A stretch of 64,000 bases of DNA. Source: CAWCUK01 sp963798775 (GTDB taxonomy: Bacteria > Bacteroidota > Ignavibacteria > Ignavibacteriales > Ignavibacteriaceae). How positions within the stretch are numbered: the first letter of the stretch is position 1; each line of letters opens with the position of its first letter. Positions 38,045 to 46,333 of this stretch are shown here, piece after piece. The notes under the pieces were generated by a model. It ran no database searches. It saw nothing but the letters and a program-made list of their open reading frames with translations, and was not told the origin of the DNA. The position numbers were made by a program, and so were the translations under genes. The stretch is from contig CAWCUK010000001.1 in the NCBI GenBank assembly GCA_963798775.1, positions 1,178,001 through 1,242,000 on the forward strand. Reading direction: 5' to 3'.

Positions 38045-38632
38045 TTATTCATTATATATATCTTTTAACATTTTTTGAAGTTGTGCCCTTCCGCGATTTA
38101 TCCGGGATTTTACAGTTCCCACATTTAAGCCGGTTATTTCAGCAATTTCTTCGTAAGATAATTCTTGAATATCTCTTAAAATTACGACTTCTCTATAAAC
38201 ATGGGAAACTTTCTGCAACGCGTTTTGAATTATTTCATCTTTAATTCCGCTGTCGGTTATATCATCCGGCCGATAACTTTCATCCGGAATTTCATAAGTT
38301 TCATGTTCTTCGCCGTAATTATTAATCGAGAAAAACTTTCTTCTCCTTCTTCTTTGATATTCTGTTCTTGCCAAATTGCCGGCAATTGTATAAATCCATG
38401 TAGAAAATTTAGCAATAGAATTATAGGAGTCTTTGTACCTGTAAACTTTAATCATAGCCTCTTGCACTACATCAACGCAAGCCTCATAATCTCCTAAAAA
38501 TCTAAATACATAATTTACTAATGGATTTTTATATCTCTGAACCAAAATTTCAAATGCTTTTTCAGTATTATTCTTTTGAAATTCGAGAATAAGTTCTTCA
38601 TCCGTAAGTTCGTTGAGATTCTTGTTAGTCAA
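38045..38632 (-). CDS. ECF-type RNA polymerase sigma factor
   Basis: The 195-residue protein has sigma region 2 (about 22-92, with STWIYTIAGNLARTEYQRRR as the region 2.4 segment) and region 4 (about 135-190, with LSYEEIAEITGLNVGTVKSR). The start is a TTG at 38632 with no clear Shine-Dalgarno site; no ATG is available near the expected N-terminus. The next gene encodes a membrane protein that is a probable anti-sigma factor. A short inverted repeat lies upstream. Confidence 0.92.
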   Translation of the reverse strand: MTNKNLNELTDEELILEFQKNNTEKAFEILVQRYKNPLVNYVFRFLGDYEACVDVVQEAMIKVYRYKDSYNSIAKFSTWIYTIAGNLARTEYQRRRRRKFFSINNYGEEHETYEIPDESYRPDDITDSGIKDEIIQNALQKVSHVYREVVILRDIQELSYEEIAEITGLNVGTVKSRINRGRAQLQKMLKDIYNE

Positions 38633-38696
38633 CTTTCGATTATACTTTTTTTATTTTGAAATGTTTCCAGAATTAGACAATAAATTAACTAAAAAA

Positions 38697-38721
38697 GTTT
38701 GAAAACAGAAAGAGTTCAAAC
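38697..38721. repeat. Short inverted repeat upstream of the ECF sigma gene
   Basis: GTTTGAA (38697-38703) and TTCAAAC (38715-38721) are perfect 7-base arms around an 11-base spacer, about 65 bases before the sigma gene start. It may be an operator or part of a promoter; the evidence is weak. Confidence 0.3.
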
Positions 38722-38763
38722 AAGTACAATAACAAGCGGTAATATGTCTAGTTTATTACACAA

Positions 38764-39780
38764 TTATGCCGAAAGAATTTCCGCTATTAATATAGTAACT
38801 AATGTTTTCTTATCGGTCCCGGTTGTTTTGATTGTTAAATCCGCTTTTAAAAGTGCTTTTACGGCTCGGTAAATATCGTGATCGTTATAAATTTTTCTTG
38901 CCTTTACATGATCTTTATAATAAAAAGGATGCGTTCCCACAATTCGTGCGGCAGCTTGATCCGGAATATTTTTTTCTTTCAGTTCAGTTATCCTCGAGAG
39001 CCCTGTAAAATAACGCGTAAGCATATGAACGATAAAAGTAGGTTCGGCACCTTTTTCTAATAAACTTAAAGCGATTTTTAATGAATTTGCTTTATCTTTT
39101 ACCGCAAGGCTATTCTGTAAATCGAAAATTGAGAATTCTTTTAAAGATGTTGAGAGTGATTGAACCGAATCTAATGTGATTTCTTTTTCTTCCCCGAGAA
39201 AAGTAAAAATTTTTTCGAGCTGCGCTTCAAGCAGATTTCTGTTTTCGCCGGAAATATCAATTAATATTTGAGCGTTTTCAGCACTTATTGATTTCCCGTT
39301 CGTTTTTACATATTCAATTATCCAATTTACAAGAGTATTGCCTTTTAATTCTTTTGCTTCAAAAAGTAAATTATTTGCTGAAAGTGAACGATAAGGTTCA
39401 GTATCTATATTAGAAATTGCTCCATGATGAATAAACACAATTATGGTAAAATCGGGCGGAGATTTAACGTACGAAACTAATTCTTTCTTATCTTTTATTT
39501 TTTCAAATTCTTTTACTGTTATAAATTTTTTACCCGTTCCGAAAGGAAAAGATGAAGCAAAATTTAAAATTTCGGCGGCACTTCTATCTTCACCGTAAAA
39601 TGTTTCTTTATCAAAATCAGATTCTACAAAAGGCTGAACTGCTTTTTCAAGACTTTCCAGCGCGTTATCTATACTAAAAGAATCTTCGCCGAAGAAAAAA
39701 TATACCGGAAGTAAATTTCCGCTGTTAATTTTTTTAACGGCCTCATTTATTGAAATTGTTGCTATTTTACTTTTTGCCAT
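38764..39780 (-). CDS. holA: DNA polymerase III subunit delta
   Basis: The delta subunit opens the beta clamp for loading. The 338-residue length and pattern fit: an AAA+-like N-terminal domain with PVYFFFGEDSFSIDNAL, a middle helical domain and the C-terminal domain (about 215-335). Its start overlaps the end of the small MetS-like gene by 14 bases, so it is probably translated in coupling with the transporter genes upstream. Confidence 0.92.
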   Translation of the reverse strand: MAKSKIATISINEAVKKINSGNLLPVYFFFGEDSFSIDNALESLEKAVQPFVESDFDKETFYGEDRSAAEILNFASSFPFGTGKKFITVKEFEKIKDKKELVSYVKSPPDFTIIVFIHHGAISNIDTEPYRSLSANNLLFEAKELKGNTLVNWIIEYVKTNGKSISAENAQILIDISGENRNLLEAQLEKIFTFLGEEKEITLDSVQSLSTSLKEFSIFDLQNSLAVKDKANSLKIALSLLEKGAEPTFIVHMLTRYFTGLSRITELKEKNIPDQAAARIVGTHPFYYKDHVKARKIYNDHDIYRAVKALLKADLTIKTTGTDKKTLVTILIAEILSA

Positions 39781-39889
39781 TTTTATTTTTTATTTTTTCA
39801 TATTTAACTGCTTTACTCAGGAAGAATGAAAATCCTCCCCAAACAATCCCTAAGATAATTATCAATGTTGCGATAGTTATAAATTTCAT
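39767..39889 (-). CDS. MetS-like small subunit of the NSS transporter
   Basis: This 40-residue frame starts one base after the stop of the transporter gene. It encodes a single membrane helix (about 3-23) with the pattern IVWGGFSFFLSKAVKYEK, closely like MetS small subunits, which are required with their NSS partner for methionine/alanine uptake in Corynebacterium. The tail is lysine-rich. It overlaps holA by 14 bases. The tight position and helix pattern support a real gene; the substrate assignment is by analogy only. Confidence 0.72.
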   Translation of the reverse strand: MKFITIATLIIILGIVWGGFSFFLSKAVKYEKIKNKNGKK

Positions 39890-39890
39890 T

Positions 39891-41355
39891 TTATTTATCC
39901 AGTGTTTGGCGTACCATTATTTTATTTATAGAAACAAAAACCGCGATTACAATTGCCCATTGGAATAAACAAGTGCCGGCATTTTCAGTATGAAAAGGAT
40001 TCCACCATTCCGGGTCCCATGAAGCTGAGGATATTAACCACCAGCTAATTAAAACTACAACTTGTACGGGGACTAAAATACCAATTACAAAATTATACCA
40101 TTTCCCAATTTTAATGTCGCTCCCAAAACCATTTATTACTTCGGTTCTAAACTTATCAACTCCAAAACGTATAATAGAAAAAGAAATAAACGCGCCGCTT
40201 AAAATCAATCCTACTCCCCAAACCCAATCTTGATTTGTGAAAAAGCTTAAATTTAACGCGGAAGGAATTCCAAGTAAAAATCCGGCAGCGGCAACAAATA
40301 TTATTGCCTTTCTTCTTTTAATACCAAAATCAATTAGAGTTCGAGTTGAGAGTTCAACCATTGAAATGAGCGAAGTAACGGCGGCAAAAAATAAAGCAAT
40401 AAAAAATATTGAAGCAAAGAAGATGTTTAGCCAATAATGGGAAGAAATTTTTGAGAATAAAAGCGGAAGATATATAAATGTTAAACCTGTATTTGCGGGT
40501 CCGGATTGTGAAACTTGAGTCATGGCATCAACTGAACTTAATGCAAAAACAGTGGAGAAAATTGTAATTCCGGCAATAAGAGAAACAGAATTATTCCCAA
40601 AACCGATTAAAGCCGCATTTAGAGAAATATCTTCTTTATTTTTCATATAAATTGCGTAAGTCATTATAAGTCCCCACCCGGCGCCGGTATCCCAGGCATT
40701 TTGAGTTAATGCATTAAGCCAGACTTTATAATCTAGAATAATATCTAAATTTGGAGTAAAAAAATATTTTATTCCCTCAATTGCATTTGGAAGTGTGACA
40801 GCCCTGAAGAAAAGAATTACTAGTATAACAATAAGTGAAGGAACCATAACTTTGGTTACTTTTTCAATTCCTTTTGTAACGCCTCTGTAAACTATAAACG
40901 CAACAAGCATCATTGAGATAAAATGATAAATTAGAGGCTGAAGGCCGGTGGAAAAATTTTCCCAATAAGCTAAATGATCGGAAGTATTAAAAAGATTACC
41001 GGTAAAAGCGGAAATAAAATATTTTAAGCACCAGCCGGTAACAACCGAATAATAGAACATTATCGCGGTTGAAACTAAAACAATAAAAGCACCCATCCAC
41101 GCGAAATTTTTTCCGGCGGTTTTTGCAATTGCCCCCACAGGCCCGAAACGAGTAGATTTTCCTATGGCGAATTCGGCAATAATTAATGGAACTGACCAAA
41201 CTAAAAGAAAAATAACCCAAGGAATTAAGAAAAGAACCGCCGCCGTTTTGAGCTACAATTCTGGAGAACCTCCAAATATTACCTGTACCTACGGCAATTC
41301 CGATTGTGGCAATAATAAGAGTCCAGCGAGAAGAGAAAAATTCCTGCTGTTTCAT
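39891..41355 (-). CDS. Neurotransmitter:sodium symporter family transporter, one frame break
   Basis: The N-terminal frame (41355 down) carries SSRWTLIIATIGIAVGTGNI and IWRFSRIVAQNGGGSFL, the NSS sodium-site segment. Near 41223-41228 the frame breaks; removing one base continues as IPWVIFLLVWSVPLIIAEFA and on through about 12 membrane helices to 39891. The total is about 488 residues, normal for bacterial NSS proteins. It is followed after one base by a MetS-like small gene, so an amino-acid importer is likely. GAGG precedes the ATG. The break is probably a sequence error. Confidence 0.88.
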
Positions 41356-41376
41356 CTGCCTCTGTTGATTGTTAGA

Positions 41377-41416
41377 AAAAGAAAACCGGAATAATTACAG
41401 AAAGTGATTATTCCGG
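41377..41416 (-). terminator. Terminator after the cyclophilin gene
   Basis: CCGGAATAAT (41386-41395) and ATTATTCCGG (41407-41416) form a perfect 10-bp stem followed on the minus strand by TTTTCTTTTT. It lies 25 bases after the cyclophilin stop and just before the NSS transporter gene. Confidence 0.88.
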
Positions 41417-41441
41417 GATATAATAGAGAAATATGGGAAAT

Positions 41442-42071
41442 TTATTTTACACGTTTTTCAATGGTTACATTTTCTATTACAACATCGGAAACAGGTTTAT
41501 CGGCCGGGCCTGTTTCTACTTTACCGATTTTATTTACAACATCCATACCGCCGATAACTTTTCCGAAAATAGTATGATGATTGTTTAGCCAAGGAGTTGC
41601 CGCGAGTGTAATAAAAAATTGACTTCCGTTTGTATTTGGCCCTGCATTAGCCATAGCTAAAATTCCGGGCTCGTCAAATTTTAAAGAAGGAGAAAATTCA
41701 TCTTCAAATTTTCCGCCCCAAACGCTTTTTCCGCCTCTGCCCGTTCCGGTAGGATCACCGCCTTGTATCATAAATCCATCAATAACTCTATGAAATATTA
41801 CACTATCGTAATATCCTTTTTCGGAAAGACCTTCAAAATTTTCTACAGTTTTAGGAGCTTGTTTTTCAAAAAGTTCAATTTCAATAGTTCCCATATTTGT
41901 CTTCATAACAGCAACTTTGGTAGTATCGTTAATTCCCGTTGTATCTGTCATAATTTCTTTTCCTTTTTTATTTTTTAATGATATTTTTTCGGCTGAACCG
42001 TTACGAATATTTGAACAACCGGATAAGAATAATAGAAAACAGAACGATAAAAATATGTTGTACATAAACAC
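41442..42071 (-). CDS. Lipoprotein-anchored cyclophilin-type peptidyl-prolyl isomerase
   Basis: The 209-residue protein has a lipoprotein signal with LSGC (Cys19), a short linker and a cyclophilin domain (about 52-205). Conserved segments are FHRVIDGFMIQGGDPTGTG, the active-site GSQFFITL, and NNHHTIFGKV. It should assist folding of exported proteins in the periplasm. It begins 2 bases after uppP ends. Confidence 0.93.
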   Translation of the reverse strand: MFMYNIFLSFCFLLFLSGCSNIRNGSAEKISLKNKKGKEIMTDTTGINDTTKVAVMKTNMGTIEIELFEKQAPKTVENFEGLSEKGYYDSVIFHRVIDGFMIQGGDPTGTGRGGKSVWGGKFEDEFSPSLKFDEPGILAMANAGPNTNGSQFFITLAATPWLNNHHTIFGKVIGGMDVVNKIGKVETGPADKPVSDVVIENVTIEKRVK

Positions 42072-42073
42072 TA

Positions 42074-42922
42074 TTAAGGCTGAATTAAATTATATGCAAT
42101 TAAAATATAAATAAGAATTCCAAGAGCTATCCTATACCAAATAAAAACAAAAGTTGTATTTTTTCGCAAAAACCTTAAAAGAAAGTCAATTGAAAAATAG
42201 CCGCTTATAAAAGCCACAATTGTAGCAACTATTAAATTTAAAGCCATTGATGAATCTATAAAATGAAGAGATTCATAAAGCTCTAAAAGTCCGCTTGCCA
42301 GTACAGCCGGAATGCTGAGGAGAAAAGAAAAACGGGCAGCGCTTTCTCTGGTCAATCCCATAAAAAGTCCGCCAGTAATTGTAGTACCGGAACGCGATGA
42401 GCCGGGAATAAGAGCGAAAGCCTGCGAAATTCCGATAACAATAGAATCTAAAATTGTAATATTTTTCAATTCCCTTTTATGTTTTGCAACCAATTCGGCA
42501 ATTGCCAAAATTACTGCAAGACCAATTAAACTTCCCGCTATTACATTTAAATTTTTAGTCAGCGATCCTTCTATTTGATGTTTGAAAGCGAGTCCGATAA
42601 TAACTACCGGAATTGTTCCGATTATAATCAGCCAGCCTAATCTTGAATTTAAACTTTGCCGTTTAAAAGATTTTCTTTCCGATAGATTATCTCTTAAAAA
42701 TTCTGTGATAATATTTAATATATCTTTGCCAAAGTAAACAAGAACGGCCACTAAAGTTCCTAATTGCACAACAGCTATAAATGCAGTCCAATACTCCGGA
42801 TGTTCGGGAGAAATTACATTCATTAATTTCCCTGCCACAGTTAAATGGCCTGTACTGCTAATCGGCAAAAATTCTGTTATTCCTTGAATAAGGCCTAAAA
42901 TAATAGCCTCAATAATGCTCAA
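42074..42922 (-). CDS. uppP: Undecaprenyl-diphosphatase
   Basis: UppP (BacA family) recycles undecaprenyl diphosphate for peptidoglycan and glycan synthesis. The 282-residue membrane protein has EFLPISSTGH (17-26) and the PGSSRSGTTITGG segment, both part of the active site. The start is TTG at 42922 with an excellent GGAGG six bases upstream, which decides the start. It is followed after 2 bases by the cyclophilin gene. Confidence 0.97.
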   Translation of the reverse strand: MSIIEAIILGLIQGITEFLPISSTGHLTVAGKLMNVISPEHPEYWTAFIAVVQLGTLVAVLVYFGKDILNIITEFLRDNLSERKSFKRQSLNSRLGWLIIIGTIPVVIIGLAFKHQIEGSLTKNLNVIAGSLIGLAVILAIAELVAKHKRELKNITILDSIVIGISQAFALIPGSSRSGTTITGGLFMGLTRESAARFSFLLSIPAVLASGLLELYESLHFIDSSMALNLIVATIVAFISGYFSIDFLLRFLRKNTTFVFIWYRIALGILIYILIAYNLIQP

Positions 42923-42931
42923 TTTTCCTCC

Positions 42932-43582
42932 TTAGAAGATGTATGATATTCCCAGTCTGACACCTACAGAAAATGAATTTAAGTTTACATTTTCTTTAGT
43001 AACAGGATTTACTAAATAATCGTTTCCGTTTTTAGGTTTTCCATTTAAATCATAGCGGATATCACCGCCGATATTTGCATAGAAATCTCCGCCGAGCGAA
43101 GTATTTCCGTCCAACCTTAATAAAACTCCAAATCCTGTTGCGTTATAAGTTGTAGCAACTGTAGTGGGCGGAAGAGTTTCATCGGCGCCGGTAAATCTTA
43201 ATCCTAAACCGCCGCCAAATTTAAAGTTATATCCCGAACCTTTTAAAACATAATAAGCAGTGGCAGTAGGCATAATAATATCATAAGCAAATTCATATTT
43301 GCCGAACCCAAAACTATAATTAAAAGAATTTAGAAGGTAAGCTATTTCTAATCCTATTTCATATTTATCATTAAGAAAATAATCCGCTTCACCGGAAAAT
43401 ATCACGGAAGAATTAAAAGTAGCAACTTGATCAGTGGGCGGAGCAAAATTTGATTGATTAAGATAATCATTTAAAGAAGGCGTGCTGGCAAAATTAATTC
43501 CCATCCCGGCTCTTAAATCAACCTGAGAAAAGGCTGAAGCAGAAATACAAACCACAAAAAAAACGGTTGTTAAAAATTTCAT
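42932..43582 (-). CDS. Outer-membrane beta-barrel protein
   Basis: This 216-residue protein has a signal peptide (about 1-19, ending ASAFSQ) and alternating hydrophobic beta strands ending in a terminal aromatic (SYIF), as in small outer-membrane barrels. No specific family is recognised. Its start overlaps the preceding gene by 4 bases and its end lies 9 bases before uppP. Confidence 0.75.
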   Translation of the reverse strand: MKFLTTVFFVVCISASAFSQVDLRAGMGINFASTPSLNDYLNQSNFAPPTDQVATFNSSVIFSGEADYFLNDKYEIGLEIAYLLNSFNYSFGFGKYEFAYDIIMPTATAYYVLKGSGYNFKFGGGLGLRFTGADETLPPTTVATTYNATGFGVLLRLDGNTSLGGDFYANIGGDIRYDLNGKPKNGNDYLVNPVTKENVNLNSFSVGVRLGISYIF

Positions 43583-44625
43583 AATTCTTCCATTTCTGTT
43601 TCTACAATTTTTATAAGATTATCATGATAGCGATTAAGTAAAAAGAAGGATAAGAGTCCGCCGATAATAAAAATAAATATAGAAATTACATGAGTTAAAA
43701 GTGCGTAAGCTAAACTTACTGCTTCGGTAAGGCCGAATAATAAAACCATTGTTGTTTTTGTAATTGCCTCAAAGGAACCGATTCCGCCTGGGGTTGGAAT
43801 TACAATTCCTATTGCGCTTATGCTCATTAAAACCCAAGCCATTGTAAATGTAGGTGCTTTTATTCCTACGGTAAAAAATCCGATATAAGCGCTAAAGGCA
43901 TAAGCGAGCATTAGAAGAATACTAAGCAGAATTGTTAAGAAATAATTTTTTGCGCCCTTTAAACTTGCGAAACCTTCTATCAGCATATCAAAAATATGCG
44001 CGATTTTATGAGCCGCTTTTTTAGAAAATTTACCGATAAAATTTAAAATTATAGTATAGAATTTATTTTTGAATTTTATCATCATATACAGGAAAATAAC
44101 AATGAGCGACATAAGAGCGGAGGATAAGTAAAGTGTGGTTTTTAACCAAGGGAACTGAACGTATAAACTTTCACTCCATAAAAAAACAGAAACCAAAAGC
44201 GCGAGTGCCAAAAAAATTAAATCAATAATTCTTTCAAGAATAACAGTACCGAACATAGATGAACGGGAAAGTTTCTCCCATTTGCCCAATAGAACCGCAC
44301 GAGAAATTTCACCCAAACGAGGAACCGCGCAATTTACACCATAACCAACCATCATTGCGCCGAATAAATTATGAATAGACGCGTCCGGTTTAACCGAATT
44401 TAGAATAACTTTCCATCTTAAGGCGCGCAGATAATGCGAAAATATCATTGTGATAATTAAAATTACTATCCAAAAAAGAGAAGCTCCGGAAATAAATTCC
44501 CCTACTTTGGGAACATCAACTCCGGAAAAAGCTATGTAAATAAAAACAGCGCTTAATCCTAAAGAGAAAACATATTTGATAATATTGCGGGTCCAATGAG
44601 GATTTTTAATTTTATCTGAGATCAA
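43579..44625 (-). CDS. Lysylphosphatidylglycerol synthase-TM / UPF0104 family membrane protein
   Basis: The 348-residue protein has about eight membrane helices and the LPG_synthase_TM pattern: the RALRWKVIL segment, VPRLGEISRAVLLGKWE, and the late IGIVIPTPGGIGSFEAI motif. Such proteins are flippase-like or lipid-modifying; this one lacks the soluble synthase domain. Its start overlaps the lolA end by 14 bases, suggesting coupled translation. The exact lipid substrate is unknown. Confidence 0.87.
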   Translation of the reverse strand: MISDKIKNPHWTRNIIKYVFSLGLSAVFIYIAFSGVDVPKVGEFISGASLFWIVILIITMIFSHYLRALRWKVILNSVKPDASIHNLFGAMMVGYGVNCAVPRLGEISRAVLLGKWEKLSRSSMFGTVILERIIDLIFLALALLVSVFLWSESLYVQFPWLKTTLYLSSALMSLIVIFLYMMIKFKNKFYTIILNFIGKFSKKAAHKIAHIFDMLIEGFASLKGAKNYFLTILLSILLMLAYAFSAYIGFFTVGIKAPTFTMAWVLMSISAIGIVIPTPGGIGSFEAITKTTMVLLFGLTEAVSLAYALLTHVISIFIFIIGGLLSFFLLNRYHDNLIKIVETEMEEL

Positions 44626-45217
44626 TAATTTTGCTTCCTTCCGGTGCGGTAAAATTAAATTTTGAGTTTGAAAGGCCGGTATTAAGTTTATAACCGGAAA
44701 GCTGTATTTCTACAGGAGCATCATTCTGGTTTAGGATGAAAATTTTTTCTACTAAATTTTTATTATTCACCCACAGCTTTACAGATTTAAAATTTAATTC
44801 TTGATTGTTAGGTGTAAGTTTTAATGTACGTTCGCCGTTTTCCGTATCTTCTTTAACTTTAGATTTTTCCGGGTAATCAAACAAAATTTTATTTAAGGAA
44901 AACACAGAAGGGTCTGTCTCATCATAATCGCTTATTATAACTTTATTCTGTTTCTTATTATAATTCCAAGAAGTGCTTCCGTTTATAACAATTATGGAAT
45001 TGTTCAATTCTACACGAATGTTATTTTCTTTTTTATAATACAGGATACCGGAAATTTTTGATTGATTGTTTGAAACTTGTTTAAAATTTACTTTAAAATC
45101 ATCAACAGAGTTAAATTTATCTTGTAATGATTTTAACAAATTAGAATTATTATCTTGAGCAAAATTTATTACGCTTAATAATAATATTATAACTGCGGGT
45201 AAAAATATCTTTTTCAT
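44612..45217 (-). CDS. lolA: LolA-like outer-membrane lipoprotein carrier protein
   Basis: The 201-residue protein has a signal peptide (1-20) and the LolA fold: NLLKSLQDKFNSVDDFKVNF, then SKISGILYYKKENNIRVEL and a late NFTAPEGSKIIDL segment. LolA carries lipoproteins across the periplasm to the outer membrane, consistent with the several lipoproteins in this window. It lies downstream of ftsK and the KirBac gene and overlaps the next gene. Confidence 0.9.
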   Translation of the reverse strand: MKKIFLPAVIILLLSVINFAQDNNSNLLKSLQDKFNSVDDFKVNFKQVSNNQSKISGILYYKKENNIRVELNNSIIVINGSTSWNYNKKQNKVIISDYDETDPSVFSLNKILFDYPEKSKVKEDTENGERTLKLTPNNQELNFKSVKLWVNNKNLVEKIFILNQNDAPVEIQLSGYKLNTGLSNSKFNFTAPEGSKIIDLR

Positions 45218-45329
45218 TTTTCTACGTTCTTTTTGGAAATTGTAATTCTGTTCATATACATTAAAGCATCTATTATTGTTTCAAATTTAACAATAAAATA
45301 AGAATAGAAAAAATTAACAAATCATTATA

Positions 45330-46289
45330 TTAATTCAGTTTTGTTTCTTCAAAATCATGAATTTTCCCTAAATCAATAGCCGTAATTTCATTTTTCGGTT
45401 CAACAAAAATATTTTTGAATTTTGCACCCCAAACAATTTCATCAAACTTATATGAAGTTCTTGAATGCACGGTTTGAGAAAATTTATCATCGTAAGCTTT
45501 TAATAAAACTATAAATTCCGCGTTAGAATCTATAAGGACATTATAATTAATATTCTGCAGAGGACTTTCTTCCGTAATCGGGTGAACAACCGTCCAGCTT
45601 AGCGGGAAGAAATTTACCTTTTGTCTTTCCAGTTTTAAATCATGAAAATTTCTTTTTACTACACCGTCAGTTTCTTCATTCAGTGAAAGTATTACTTGTA
45701 TTTCCACTTCAATTAATTGGTTTTTCCTTGCATTTGCTAACCGGAACATAAAAGCGTTAAAATTTTTATATGGTGCAATAACAGCTTTTCTGCTGTAAAT
45801 TATTTTTGCGTTAGGGTTAGAAAAGCGGCCGTAAACTAAACCGGTTGCAAGCGCAAATCCCATTAAGCCCGTTAAAGATTCAATTGAAGCTATAATATTA
45901 GACCACGTTCCGCCGGGAGAAATTCCGCCATAACCAACTGTTGTAAAGGTCTGTGTGCTGAAGAAAAATGCTTCTAAAAATTTGCCAAAAATTGTAGAGC
46001 TTGCTAAACCGCGCAGATTTTCAAATCCGGTAAACATATAAAGTAAGGCAAAAAAAATATTTATTGCCGCAAAAGAAAGGATTACTAAAAAGTTGAATTT
46101 TAACCATGATATATTTAACAGAGAATGATAAAGACTTAAAGAAGAAAAAAAAGGCAAGCCCCTTCTTTCAACATTAAAACTGCCGTCTCTGTTCAGCATT
46201 CTCTTCCGCTGGCTTGAGGCCTTAGAGCCGATACCAAGATCGGAAAATTCATCTTCAGGCTTTAGAGGAATATTTTTTCTTCTAAGCAT
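45330..46289 (-). CDS. Inward-rectifier-type potassium channel (KirBac family)
   Basis: The 319-residue protein has two membrane helices flanking the selectivity filter TTVGYGG (116-122). The C-terminal cytoplasmic beta domain (about 175-300) has the Kir signature LSWTVVHPITEESPL and ends with an immunoglobulin-like segment. Prokaryotic Kir channels conduct potassium and are gated by lipids or ligands. It lies between ftsK (44 bases) and lolA, though no functional link to cell division or lipoprotein transport is evident. Confidence 0.94.
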   Translation of the reverse strand: MLRRKNIPLKPEDEFSDLGIGSKASSQRKRMLNRDGSFNVERRGLPFFSSLSLYHSLLNISWLKFNFLVILSFAAINIFFALLYMFTGFENLRGLASSTIFGKFLEAFFFSTQTFTTVGYGGISPGGTWSNIIASIESLTGLMGFALATGLVYGRFSNPNAKIIYSRKAVIAPYKNFNAFMFRLANARKNQLIEVEIQVILSLNEETDGVVKRNFHDLKLERQKVNFFPLSWTVVHPITEESPLQNINYNVLIDSNAEFIVLLKAYDDKFSQTVHSRTSYKFDEIVWGAKFKNIFVEPKNEITAIDLGKIHDFEETKLN

Positions 46290-46333
46290 AATAAAACCTT
46301 AGCAAAATATTTTCACATAAATTGAATGAATTT

